The notes: a model not told the origin generated them from the letters alone. Shown: positions 34,671 to 42,690, numbered from the stretch's first letter. The stretch is 46,019 nucleotides of DNA from Bacteroidetes/Chlorobi group bacterium MS-B_bin-24 (GCA_003731685.1 RCNO01000018.1:3463-49481); one strand, 5' to 3'. Program-made: numbers and translations.

Positions 34671-36806
34671 ATGAAAAAGACAATCCTTTTTGCTTTTGCT
34701 TTGTTATTTCTTGCCAATCATTTCAGTTTTGGCAAAATTGATACTACTTCGTTTCGCTTTAAGGAAGTTGTAATTTTGGCACTTCGCTATCCCGAAAAGC
34801 TGCTCGAAGTTCCATTGTCAATTAGCTACCTAACTTCGAAAGACTTTGCTGGTTATCGAGCACTTGGCATTGATGAGCCTTTGACGCGTATTCCGGGTGT
34901 TTTGGTTCAAACAAGGAGTGGTTCGTCCGACATTCGGATAAGTGTGCGTGGATTTGGCTCTCGTGGTGCTGGGGACCGCTCCAACAGCGGGACCGTGCGC
35001 GGGCTTCGATTTCTACTCGATGGGATTCCACAAACCGAGCCCGACGGTCGAACCTCGTTGGACTTCTTCGATATTGACTTTGTTGAACAAATCGAAGTAC
35101 TCCGTTCGAATGCTTCTGCACTGTGGGGAAATGCTGCCGGGGCTGTTCTTAGCTTCACTACAGTGCCTTCGAGCAATAAACCTTCGGCGAGTTTTTCGAA
35201 ATCGGTTGGGAGTTGGGGGCTCGACAAAAATGTCTTGAAACTTCGCACCAATTTGGGCAATGACGGAGTAATTTATCTTAATTCTCTCTATGGGAAATTT
35301 GATGGTTGGCGGGAAAATTCCAATTCCGAAAAGTTTCTCTTTAATTTTGGAATTAAAACACCAATAGGTAGCCCAAAAACCTCTTCGGATGAAGCATTTC
35401 CCCCAACAACTTTGCAGTTGAACATTAATCTGGCAAAGAATCTTTTTTACATTCCCGGTGCATTAACGAAACCTGTCTACGATAGCCTTCCCGAGTCTGC
35501 AAATCCAGTTTACTTAAAGAATAAAGAGCGTCGGAACAACCGACTGGCACAGATTTCGGTTACATTGAATCATAACTTCGACGGGAACAACTCGATAACT
35601 GGACAAGGCTTTTTGACCTCGAAATATCTTCAACGGTCCGAACGGGGCACTTTCCGCGACTTTAATCGCTACTTCATTGGTTCATCGGTTTATTATCAAA
35701 ACAAAACCCAATTTGGCAAGGTCGACAATATCGTTTTATTAGGTTTCGACCAAACTTTGCAAGATGGTGCAATCCTTTTCTACAATCTTGATTCTAATGC
35801 AAATCGTTCAAATCAACTCCGCACCGATAAAAAGGAAGGTGCCAGCACATTCGGTGCTTTTTTGCAGTATGAAATTATTTGGCAAAAATTTAGTTTCCTT
35901 GTAGGTGCACGATACGATGTCGTTAACTATTCGAGCCAAGACTTCTTGAATTTTACTTTTACCGAGGAGAAAAAGTTCTCTCGATTGATACCAAAATTTG
36001 GCATAACATATCGACTTTTAGATAATCTGTCGATATTTGGGAATGTTGGGGGAGGTATCGAAGTTCCTGCTGGGAACGAAACCGACCCACCACCGGGCGA
36101 AGATACTTTGCACCAAATTAATCCTCTTTTAGACCCAATAATTTCTACTACCTACGAATTGGGCTTGAAGTCTTTTGCCGAATTTCAAAGTCCACTCAAA
36201 GGTATTGAATTCGAACTTTCAGGCTATTATATCTCAACAAAGAAGGAATTAGTTCCGTATCGAGAAGGAAGATTCTACTTTTCGGCTGGCAAAACAAGCC
36301 GAATAGGATTCGAAACAGGATTGCGGGCAACTTTTGCCTATGGAATTACTCTTTCGGGAAATTTTACTTATTTAGTGGGCAAGTTCAACGATTACAAAGT
36401 TGACTCCTCTTTTTATGATAAGACGAAGATTGGGATTTATGCAGATTTCAAGGACAACAAGATACCCGGCGTTCCAAATTATTTTTATAATGTAGCTTTA
36501 TTAATTCCGTTTTATCTGAATTTTGAATTTTCACTTAACGGCGTTGGAAAATATTTTGCCGATGATGCAAATAGGATTGATGTTCCAGCATATAACATTT
36601 TGAATTTCCGTACTTGGTTCGATAAGATTTACATTAATCGAAAATTGCAAATTTCACTTGCTTTTAGTGTCAATAATGTTTTGAATACAAAGTATATCGG
36701 TTCGGTATTTCTGAATCCAATCTACGAAAAAGGCACAAATTTGCCATATTATATCGAGCCGGGATTGCCAAGGAATCTGGTATTTACGATTGGGTTGAAA
36801 TATTAA
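34671..36806 (+). CDS. TonB-dependent outer-membrane receptor
   Basis: Outer-membrane beta-barrel receptor with plug domain, importing an iron complex or other scarce ligand with energy from TonB. Signal peptide MKKTILFAFALLFLANHFSFG sets the start at 34671; an ATG at 34635 would add twelve hydrophilic residues. The plug shows LTRIPGVLVQ, ISVRGFGSRG, FLLDGIPQTEPDGRTSLD and IEVLRSNASALWGNAAGAV. The barrel runs through repeated aromatic strands to PRNLVFTIGLKY with a C-terminal aromatic. No SusC-like extra domain or SusD partner is present. Sequence resembles the FecA/ferric-siderophore group, but the ligand is not shown. Its end overlaps convergent hemC by 23 bases. Confidence 0.9.
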   Translation: MKKTILFAFALLFLANHFSFGKIDTTSFRFKEVVILALRYPEKLLEVPLSISYLTSKDFAGYRALGIDEPLTRIPGVLVQTRSGSSDIRISVRGFGSRGAGDRSNSGTVRGLRFLLDGIPQTEPDGRTSLDFFDIDFVEQIEVLRSNASALWGNAAGAVLSFTTVPSSNKPSASFSKSVGSWGLDKNVLKLRTNLGNDGVIYLNSLYGKFDGWRENSNSEKFLFNFGIKTPIGSPKTSSDEAFPPTTLQLNINLAKNLFYIPGALTKPVYDSLPESANPVYLKNKERRNNRLAQISVTLNHNFDGNNSITGQGFLTSKYLQRSERGTFRDFNRYFIGSSVYYQNKTQFGKVDNIVLLGFDQTLQDGAILFYNLDSNANRSNQLRTDKKEGASTFGAFLQYEIIWQKFSFLVGARYDVVNYSSQDFLNFTFTEEKKFSRLIPKFGITYRLLDNLSIFGNVGGGIEVPAGNETDPPPGEDTLHQINPLLDPIISTTYELGLKSFAEFQSPLKGIEFELSGYYISTKKELVPYREGRFYFSAGKTSRIGFETGLRATFAYGITLSGNFTYLVGKFNDYKVDSSFYDKTKIGIYADFKDNKIPGVPNYFYNVALLIPFYLNFEFSLNGVGKYFADDANRIDVPAYNILNFRTWFDKIYINRKLQISLAFSVNNVLNTKYIGSVFLNPIYEKGTNLPYYIEPGLPRNLVFTIGLKY

Positions 36807-37728
36807 CCGGGGAGCCTTCGAGGATTTCTCGGGCACCCATTGCCAGAAGGGTTTCTGCCAGTTGGGTCCCGACTTTTTCGGGGTTAAGTGCATCGCCAAA
36901 AGTTGAATGGCGTACAAAGCTTTCGCCATCGGGCGAGGCTACAAAGCCATCGATAAAAATTTCGTAGTCAATGATTGTTGCGAAGGCAGAAATTGGGTTC
37001 CGACACCCACCACCAAGCCTCCGCAGGAAGGCTCTTTCGGCTCGGACAGCAAATTCGGTCTCGATGTTATTCAAACTTTCGGTGATTTCGCGTGCAAAAT
37101 CGTTGTCTTTGCGAATCTCCACAGCAATTGCTCCTTGCCCAACAGCAGGAATGATGACTTCGGTGGGCAAAATTTCTGTGATTGTATAACCCATACCCAA
37201 TCTTTCGAGCCCAGCTCGGGCAAGAATAATTGCATCTAAATCGGAATGATAAAGTTTTTTTACCCTTGTCGGAACATTACCTCGAAGGGGAACAAAAACG
37301 AAGTCGGGTCGTATTCTTTTTAGTTGGACAATTCGCCTAAGGGAGCTTGTACCTATTTTGGCGCCTTCGGGGAGCTCGAGGAATAGTCTATTTTGCTTTG
37401 AAATCAGCACGTCTTCGGGATTATCTCTGGGCAAAATTGCAGATATTGTTAGCTCTTCGGGGAGTTCAGTTGGTAAATCTTTCAAGCTGTGAACAGCGAT
37501 GTCGATTTCCCCAGAAATCAACCGCTCTTCGATTTCTTTTGTAAAAATGCCTTTGCCTTGAATTTTAGAGAAATCTTCCTCTAAAAATTTATCTCCCTTG
37601 GTTTTGATTATTTTTAACTCAAAGACCAATTCGGGGAAAAATTTATTCAATTGTTTCAAAACAATATAAGATTGCATCGTAGCAAGTTTGCTACCACGGG
37701 AGCCAATTTTTAGCCTTCTTTCTATCAT
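36784..37728 (-). CDS. hemC: Hydroxymethylbilane synthase (porphobilinogen deaminase)
   Basis: Polymerises four porphobilinogen molecules to hydroxymethylbilane in heme synthesis. Motifs: KIGSRGSKLATMQ, AVHSLKDLPT (catalytic Asp), GTSSLRRIVQL, LRGNVPTRV and the cofactor-attachment Cys in LGGGCRNPISAFA. 314 residues. It is the fourth gene of the fliW-csrA-receiver-hemC run and its start overlaps the receiver gene stop by 4 bases. The 3' end overlaps the TonB receptor gene by 23 bases on the opposite strand. Heme supply is relevant to the cytochrome gene 3 kb away. Confidence 0.96.
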   Translation of the reverse strand: MIERRLKIGSRGSKLATMQSYIVLKQLNKFFPELVFELKIIKTKGDKFLEEDFSKIQGKGIFTKEIEERLISGEIDIAVHSLKDLPTELPEELTISAILPRDNPEDVLISKQNRLFLELPEGAKIGTSSLRRIVQLKRIRPDFVFVPLRGNVPTRVKKLYHSDLDAIILARAGLERLGMGYTITEILPTEVIIPAVGQGAIAVEIRKDNDFAREITESLNNIETEFAVRAERAFLRRLGGGCRNPISAFATIIDYEIFIDGFVASPDGESFVRHSTFGDALNPEKVGTQLAETLLAMGAREILEGSPVNISTQS

Positions 37729-38342
37729 TCAGAAGATTTTTTGGTTTTCAACAGAAGTTTTTTGATTGCATCGATGGTTTTTTGTTCGTCTTCTTCGCGG
37801 TAGCTTGAGGAGATTTTCTCCGGAGCAACATTTGTCGGCTGTTCACTTTCTTGTGTTACTTCTTCGGAGCTTCGCTCATCGTGCCTTGCTATTAAGGTTC
37901 TTAAATCGACATCTTCGTCTATTGTTAGTTTTTCGATAGGTTCCCCGGCAGCAATTTTTTCCATCCTGTCCTGACCGAAGATGTTAACAAGTTTTTCGTA
38001 AACGGTCGTTCGAGTGAATGGCTTGGAAATAAAGCCATTTACACCAATTTTAACTGCCTTGCCCAGATTTTCGGTATCCGAAAGTGCAGAAACCATCAGG
38101 ACGGGAATGTTTTTTGTCATCTTTATCGTTCTCAACAATTTCAACGTTTGGTGCCCCGACAAGTCTGGCATAAGAATATCCAAGATGATTATATCGGGTA
38201 GATGCTCTATCGCCAAACTAACACCTTCGTATCCATTCGATGCAAGCAGAGTCTTTCGGAATCCGTAGCTTTGAAGCGTCTTGGCAAGGATTCTTTGCAT
38301 CCACACATCATCATCGATTATCAAAGCACAATATTCAACCAT
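37725..38342 (-). CDS. Stand-alone response-regulator receiver protein
   Basis: Single receiver domain (residues about 4-125): acidic pocket IIDDD, phospho-acceptor Asp in IIILDILMPDLSG, Ser in VLMVSALSD, Lys in FISKPFTR. A long C-terminal extension (about 125-205) is rich in Glu, Lys and Ser (DERSSEEVTQESEQP, KLLLKTKKSSE) and has no recognised output or DNA-binding domain, so it acts by binding a partner. It starts 2 bases after the csrA stop and overlaps hemC by 4 bases. Partner kinase is not adjacent; the orphan PAS kinase at 7285 is a candidate only. Confidence 0.88.
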   Translation of the reverse strand: MVEYCALIIDDDVWMQRILAKTLQSYGFRKTLLASNGYEGVSLAIEHLPDIIILDILMPDLSGHQTLKLLRTIKMTKNIPVLMVSALSDTENLGKAVKIGVNGFISKPFTRTTVYEKLVNIFGQDRMEKIAAGEPIEKLTIDEDVDLRTLIARHDERSSEEVTQESEQPTNVAPEKISSSYREEDEQKTIDAIKKLLLKTKKSSE

Positions 38343-38344
38343 AT

Positions 38345-38665
38345 TTATTCACCCTCTTTATTTTTCTCTGAATTTTCTTTTTCCTTGCTCGAAACAATTG
38401 TTTGGTTGCTCAAATTGTCTTTGATGTTTTTATTGATTTTTACCGGATTGTTTTTCATAGCGTCTTTGAGTTTTTCGATTTCTGTTTTGGCTGCAAGGCG
38501 ATTGATTTCGATAATCTTGTCGTAAACTTCTTTTCTGTGAACTGGAATGGATTTCGGTGCTTCGATTCCCAATCGAACGACGCCACGATTATATCCTAAA
38601 ACAGTTATTTTAACTGTTGAACCTATTGTTATTACTTCGCCTATCTTCCTTGATAATACAAGCAT
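38345..38665 (-). CDS. csrA: Carbon storage regulator CsrA (extended C-terminus)
   Basis: RNA-binding regulator that blocks or activates translation of target mRNAs. Core residues 1-60: MLVLSRKIGEVITIG and VVRLGIEAPKSIPVHRKEVYDKI, the latter with the RNA-binding Arg. At 106 residues it is longer than the common 60-75; the extra 40-45 residues are rich in Lys, Asn and Glu (KNIKDNLSNQ, SSKEKENSEKNKEGE). Proteins that pair with FliW often have a C-terminal extension, which fits. It starts 9 bases after fliW and is directly followed by the receiver gene. Confidence 0.95.
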   Translation of the reverse strand: MLVLSRKIGEVITIGSTVKITVLGYNRGVVRLGIEAPKSIPVHRKEVYDKIIEINRLAAKTEIEKLKDAMKNNPVKINKNIKDNLSNQTIVSSKEKENSEKNKEGE

Positions 38666-38674
38666 AATATTCCT

Positions 38675-39112
38675 TTATTCTTGTTTTGTCTTTTTAGGTA
38701 TAACAAAATTGGTGGAGTACTTGTCGTTCATCAAAATAGTTTGCCATCCTTTTTGATTTTCGACATCGAACACAATCGGAGCCTTCATATTGGCTGTCAT
38801 CTGTTTGTTTTCGTCTTCTAAGGTTACTATTACCATCAGCACTTGCTTTTCGAGGTCGAACTCCGGACCGGGGTCATACATTAAATCCAAATGCCAAGGA
38901 CTTAGGAGTGGGAATCCAATTTCAGGATTTTCGATAGAAATTAGCCACTTGAATGGAAGGGTATCCTCGTCGGCAATCAAAACAAATTCGTGCAAATCCT
39001 CGAAACCAAGAATGCCATTCTCGAAATAGAATATGTGGTGCGGTTCGATTTCGAGAACCCCAAACTGTAAAGTTTTAATTATGCGTTTTTCTTTTACTTT
39101 TTCCAAACCCAT
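38675..39112 (-). CDS. fliW: FliW, CsrA antagonist
   Basis: Small cytoplasmic protein of 145 residues that binds CsrA and, in flagellated bacteria, flagellin, linking flagellin level to its translation. Recognised by YFENGILGFEDLHEFVLI, FKWLISIENPEIGFPLLSPW and NMKAPIVFDVENQKGWQTIL, typical FliW signatures. It is the first gene of the four-gene run with csrA. No flagellar genes are seen in the window, so its flagellar role cannot be judged here. Confidence 0.93.
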   Translation of the reverse strand: MGLEKVKEKRIIKTLQFGVLEIEPHHIFYFENGILGFEDLHEFVLIADEDTLPFKWLISIENPEIGFPLLSPWHLDLMYDPGPEFDLEKQVLMVIVTLEDENKQMTANMKAPIVFDVENQKGWQTILMNDKYSTNFVIPKKTKQE

Positions 39113-39274
39113 TTCAAACTTTGTAAAAAAATCAAGATTAAATTACAAAACTTTTAAACAATTTCAAAACATTTTCTTTGATTTTAGTAAGAATTTTTAT
39201 CTTGCAATATTAAAATTTACAAATCAACCCAGTTTACAAAATATTAATTTTATACATTTCTTTCCTCAAAAATT

Positions 39275-39295
39275 TAATTTTGAACCTTAATTTTG
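39275..39295 (+). promoter_or_regulatory. Two tandem TAATTTTG elements before trmH
   Basis: TAATTTTG occurs at 39275-39282 and again at 39288-39295, 13 bases apart start to start. The second lies 23 bases before the trmH ATG at 39311. Same octamer as before secG, hemB and the histidine kinase. Confidence 0.5.
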
Positions 39296-39310
39296 TTATT
39301 TTTAAATGAT

Positions 39311-39898
39311 ATGGAACGGACAGAGGAGAGAACCGAAAAGATTCGTCGTGTGCTTTCGAAAAGGCAACTGGACTTAACCGTGGTCCTCGAGAATGTGCAC
39401 GACCCACACAAGGTTTCGGCAGTGATTCGCAGCTGCGACGCTGTTGGAATCTACGAAGTCTTTTTGATTTACCACAGCGGGCAGAAATTCCCCGATTTGA
39501 GCAAGAAGAGTTCTGCCAGCGCAATCAAATGGGTCAAATTGAATTTTTTCGACAATGTGGGGGAGTGCTTTTTGGCTTTAAGGCAGCGGGGTTTCAAAAT
39601 CTTCACTACATCTTTGAAGGCAGATTCAATCTCGCTGTATGAGTTGAATCTTGCCGAACCCGTTGCTCTTGTTTTTGGGAACGAGCATTCTGGCGTTTCG
39701 GAAGAAGCAATATCGCTCGCCGATGGGAACTTTCTAATCCCGCAAGTGGGAATGGTCGAAAGTTTGAACATTTCGGTTGCTTGTGCTGTAAGTCTTTACG
39801 AAGCCTTCCGACAAAGGCTTGTTGCGGGCAAATATGATATCCCCCAACTGGTTGGCGATAAGTTTAAGGAAATTTTTGAAATTTGGTTGAGAAAATGA
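39311..39898 (+). CDS. trmH: TrmH-type tRNA/rRNA ribose 2'-O-methyltransferase
   Basis: SPOUT-class RNA methyltransferase, probably making Gm18 in tRNA. Motif 1 NVHDPHKVSAVIRSCDAVGIYEV, motif 2 ALVFGNEHSGVSEEA and motif 3 IPQVGMVESLNISVACAVSLYEA are complete and form the knotted SAM site. About 195 residues. I start at the ATG 39311 (MERTEERTEK) rather than a TTG at 39293 because that lies inside the promoter-like TAATTTTG. The stop overlaps the ATG of the cytochrome gene (ATGA), so the two are translationally coupled although functionally unrelated. Confidence 0.93.
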   Translation: MERTEERTEKIRRVLSKRQLDLTVVLENVHDPHKVSAVIRSCDAVGIYEVFLIYHSGQKFPDLSKKSSASAIKWVKLNFFDNVGECFLALRQRGFKIFTTSLKADSISLYELNLAEPVALVFGNEHSGVSEEAISLADGNFLIPQVGMVESLNISVACAVSLYEAFRQRLVAGKYDIPQLVGDKFKEIFEIWLRK

Positions 39899-41796
39899 AA
39901 ACACGCCGGTGGCAAGTAGTAATAACAATAACTTTGTTTTTTGCTTTTGGTTCGGCTTTTTTTCTGTTATTTCGTTATGTCGAAAAAAATTCCACCAAAT
40001 TTGAACAGTGGATTGTGTCAACTTACAAAAGTATTTTTTATAAGTCGGAGAATTATTCAAGTAAAAAAGAGCATTGTCAAGATTGCCATCTCGTTCAAGG
40101 AAGTTTTAGCTCATTCCATAATCCCAAAGTCATTGGTTGCAGTTCTTGTCATCTTGGAGAGCCATTGGGCGAAGACAAGAATACAGCCCATTCAGGTATG
40201 GTTTCAACTCCCGGAAATCTTTCGATAGTGGACAAAACTTGTGGCAAGGTTGAATGCCACCGGGAAATTGCTACCCGGGTTAGCAAAAGTCTGATGAATA
40301 CGATGTCGGGAGTTGTTTCCGTCGATAAATTCGTTTTTGGAGAATTGTCGAAACCAGAAGGTTTGTTCGACATTAAACAAATTGGACACTCTCCGGCCGG
40401 GACACATTTGCGAAATTTATGTGCTTCGTGCCATTTGGGGAAGGATAAAACTGAACCCGGTGCAATCGATGAACTTTCGCGTGGGGGTGGATGTTCTGCC
40501 TGCCATCTTTTTTATGATTCCGTTGCAATGAATGAATTAAGTTCCTATAAAAGAATGAAAAATATTGTTCCCCGAACCCATCCCGAAGTAAGTCTTAAAG
40601 TTCCTGTTCAAAGCTGTTTTGGATGTCATAGCCGTTCGGGTCGCATTTCGACAAATTATATTGGACTGATGGAAACTACTTTGGAAGAGTTGCCACGAAC
40701 ACATTCCCAAGATTTTGTGAAGTTGATGGATGGAAGGATTTTCGTCCGAGTGAAACCAGATGTGCATTACCAAAAGGGTATGGATTGTATCGATTGCCAT
40801 CTTTCATCAGAAATTATGGGCGACGGTAATTCCTACGAACATAAAGAGAAACAAATAAAAATATCGTGCAGCGATTGCCATCCGAGCGAAAGCCCTCGAA
40901 GTGTTGATTTCGATAATCTGGATGAGGAAAGCAAAAAAATCATTTCCCTTCGTGGATGGTATAATCTTTTGAAAGCAAAATTTGTTGTTGCAGGTAAATC
41001 GGGGAAACCATATTCTAACGTTGTTATGGAAAATGGGAAAATATTTGTTTATAAAAAGGGTGGCAACCGAACTTGGGTCTCTCCGAAACAAGGCCAAATT
41101 TGCCTTACGAGCCAAAAAATTCATTTCACGATGGATTGTAAAGTATGCCATACCCAATGGGTTCCTCGTTGTAGTTCTTGCCACACATCTTATGACCCAA
41201 ATTCTGTTGGATGGGATAATTTGCTTGATAATGAAACGAATGGGGGTTGGAAAGAAATTGGCGGAAATTTTTTAGCTACTTTTCCAACTTTGGGTAATAT
41301 CCAAAATGGTAAAGAGACTAAAATTTCAACTTTTATGCCGGGAATGATACTTGAAATCGATGGGAGTAAATTCCCCAGTAATGGGATAGCCAAAACTGGT
41401 AGATTTTTTGCACCAACATTTTCTCATACGATTTCGAAAGTGGTTCTCACGTGCAAAGAGTGCCATCTTAATCCACTTGTGCTTGGCTTTGGCTCTGGTG
41501 AATTTGAATTTCAAAAAAATGGGAAAAAGTTGAAATTGGAGTTCCATCCGACTTTTGCAAGTTCCCAATTCGATAATTTACCTTTGGATGCTTGGATTGA
41601 TTTTAAAAGATTAAGGAAGGGATTATCTACAAGAAGCGATGCAAGTTCACTACAACCCAAACAAATCCAGCGTGTTTTGAATATTGGCACTTGCTTTTAT
41701 TGTCATAATTGGAGTGATTCTCAATCACTAAATATATTTATGACCGATTACAGGAGGAGAATGAGTAGCAAGTGTTTGCAATTGGATATGAAGTAA
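39895..41796 (+). CDS. Membrane-anchored dodecaheme cytochrome c
   Basis: Exported multiheme electron carrier. N-terminal hydrophobic segment (residues about 8-26, VVITITLFFAFGSAFFLLF) with a basic head MKTRRW acts as an uncleaved anchor or signal. I count eleven CXXCH sites (CQDCH, CSSCH, CASCH, CSACH, CFGCH, CIDCH, CSDCH, CKVCH, CSSCH, CKECH, CFYCH) plus one CX4CH (CGKVECH, about residue 116), so up to twelve c-type hemes in about 634 residues. The first three are near 61-122. Between the seventh/eighth and ninth sites lies a heme-free stretch (about 345-410). The family is not one I can name; no nitrite- or hydroxylamine-reductase active-site motif (CXXCK) is seen. The ATG overlaps the trmH TGA. 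Likely role: periplasmic or surface electron transfer. Confidence 0.88.
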   Translation: MKTRRWQVVITITLFFAFGSAFFLLFRYVEKNSTKFEQWIVSTYKSIFYKSENYSSKKEHCQDCHLVQGSFSSFHNPKVIGCSSCHLGEPLGEDKNTAHSGMVSTPGNLSIVDKTCGKVECHREIATRVSKSLMNTMSGVVSVDKFVFGELSKPEGLFDIKQIGHSPAGTHLRNLCASCHLGKDKTEPGAIDELSRGGGCSACHLFYDSVAMNELSSYKRMKNIVPRTHPEVSLKVPVQSCFGCHSRSGRISTNYIGLMETTLEELPRTHSQDFVKLMDGRIFVRVKPDVHYQKGMDCIDCHLSSEIMGDGNSYEHKEKQIKISCSDCHPSESPRSVDFDNLDEESKKIISLRGWYNLLKAKFVVAGKSGKPYSNVVMENGKIFVYKKGGNRTWVSPKQGQICLTSQKIHFTMDCKVCHTQWVPRCSSCHTSYDPNSVGWDNLLDNETNGGWKEIGGNFLATFPTLGNIQNGKETKISTFMPGMILEIDGSKFPSNGIAKTGRFFAPTFSHTISKVVLTCKECHLNPLVLGFGSGEFEFQKNGKKLKLEFHPTFASSQFDNLPLDAWIDFKRLRKGLSTRSDASSLQPKQIQRVLNIGTCFYCHNWSDSQSLNIFMTDYRRRMSSKCLQLDMK

Positions 41797-41801
41797 GCCC
41801 G

Positions 41802-42164
41802 CTACTTTTCTTCTGCGGGGAGTTTTGTGAAATATCTTTCAGCGTCGAATTGGGTTGGGAAAATTTTAAAGATTAGATTTAATTTGGTAATCTTAAATAA
41901 ATTTTCAATGTAGTCCGAAGCACAGCAAAGAACAATTTGTCCATCGTTTTTTTCGAACATTGCATTGCCCGAAAGAAGAACGCCAAGCGAAGCGGAGCTG
42001 AGGAAATTGGTTTTTCCCAAATTAATTATCAGGCGATTGTTTTCCTTTTGCGAAAGTTCCTTCAGGGTGGAACGTAAAAGGTTGATGTCATCGGTCGAAA
42101 CGAAATCGCCTTCCAAATGGGCAACGAAAAACTTCTCTTTCTCCTCTACTCTTATTATTGCCAT
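41802..42164 (-). CDS. STAS-domain anti-sigma-factor antagonist-like protein
   Basis: Small STAS-domain protein, 120 residues, of the SpoIIAA/RsbV type that switches partner proteins by Ser phosphorylation. The signature region LIINLGKTNFLSSASLGVLLSG (about residues 45-66) has adjacent serines where the phospho-Ser lies in this family. N-terminus MAIIRVEEKEKFFVAHLEGDF is the first beta-strand pair. No anti-sigma kinase or sigma factor is adjacent. It converges on the cytochrome gene with a 5-base gap and diverges from the large secreted-protein gene across a 526-base spacer. Confidence 0.85.
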   Translation of the reverse strand: MAIIRVEEKEKFFVAHLEGDFVSTDDINLLRSTLKELSQKENNRLIINLGKTNFLSSASLGVLLSGNAMFEKNDGQIVLCCASDYIENLFKITKLNLIFKIFPTQFDAERYFTKLPAEEK

Positions 42165-42275
42165 AGTTCAACCAAATTTTTTAAAAAAACAAAAACGAAA
42201 TTAAATAAAAGATATTACATTTTGGTAAAATACACTTATTATAAATTGAACAAAAGACATTGGAAGTATGTATAA

Positions 42276-42308
42276 AGACATCGGATGTTTTAGAAACATC
42301 CGATGTCT
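42276..42308. repeat. 33-nt hairpin repeat, copy 3
   Basis: Perfect 15-bp stem: AGACATCGGATGTTT (42276-42290), loop TAG, AAACATCCGATGTCT (42294-42308), then CTGGAGG. It is in the 526-base gene-free spacer 42165-42690, which holds this copy, copy 4, a cluster of TTTACA/TGTAAA motifs and a promoter-like box, but no credible gene. Confidence 0.93.
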
Positions 42309-42430
42309 GGAGGTGAAATTCCAAAAGGGTTGCAACTCCTTGCTCAATTGTGTTATAAGCTTTGGGAAGGAATGAATGAGGAAATGTAACTCCTTGCCCA
42401 AGCCGCTATGTTTTTTACCTTTGCAAAGAT

Positions 42431-42463
42431 AGACATCGGATGTTTTTGAAACATCCGATGTCT
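42431..42463. repeat. 33-nt hairpin repeat, copy 4
   Basis: Perfect 15-bp stem: AGACATCGGATGTTT (42431-42445), loop TTG, AAACATCCGATGTCT (42449-42463), then CTGGAGA. It lies 122 bases beyond copy 3 in the same orientation. A shorter direct repeat (GYAACTCCTTGC) occurs between them at about 42332 and 42387. Confidence 0.93.
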
Positions 42464-42480
42464 GGAGAAGGTAGAAATAG

Positions 42481-42583
42481 GTGTGTAAAATATAGTTGAC
42501 AGTGTGGAATTTTTTACACACTTTTTTGACAAAAAAACAAAATTTTTTTACATTATGTAAAATTTTTTACATTTTTTTGTGTA
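42481..42583 (+). promoter_or_regulatory. Cluster of TTTACA/TGTAAA motifs, possible operator array
   Basis: About 100 bases ahead of the promoter-like box hold repeated RTGTAAA or TTTACAY in both orientations. They include the arms GTGTGTAAAA (42481-42490) and TTTTACACAC (42512-42521), the perfect dyad TTACATTATGTAA (42548-42560), a further TTTTTTACAT and TGTGTAAC (about 42564-42584). The pattern resembles multiple binding sites for a dimeric regulator. Base composition is very AT-rich, so some may be chance. Confidence 0.4.
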
Positions 42584-42602
42584 ACATTTTTCTCTGGATT
42601 TA

Positions 42603-42610
42603 TATTTTTG
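42603..42610 (+). promoter_or_regulatory. Putative TATTTTTG -7 promoter element
   Basis: TATTTTTG matches TAnnTTTG, and a TTTG lies 23 bases upstream (42576-42579), the -33 arrangement known for Bacteroidota. It leaves a leader of about 75 bases before the ATG at 42691. Confidence 0.45.
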
Positions 42611-42690
42611 CTATTGGTATTTAATTGAAGTTGTTGAAAATGTTTAGTATTTTAAAATATATGTATGTTTCACTATTTGGAGGTTCTACA

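Noticed and set aside
38345-39112. Flagellar gene cluster suggested by fliW-csrA
   Set aside because: No flagellin, motor, hook or export gene is present in the window.
42276-42463. CRISPR-like array formed by the two identical hairpin repeats
   Set aside because: Only two copies 122 bases apart, with a coding-unlike spacer and no cas genes; the same unit is scattered elsewhere singly.
42201-42521. 106-residue minus-strand reading frame
   Set aside because: It is built across both hairpin repeat copies and the TTTACA cluster, and encodes repeat-derived sequence with no family features.
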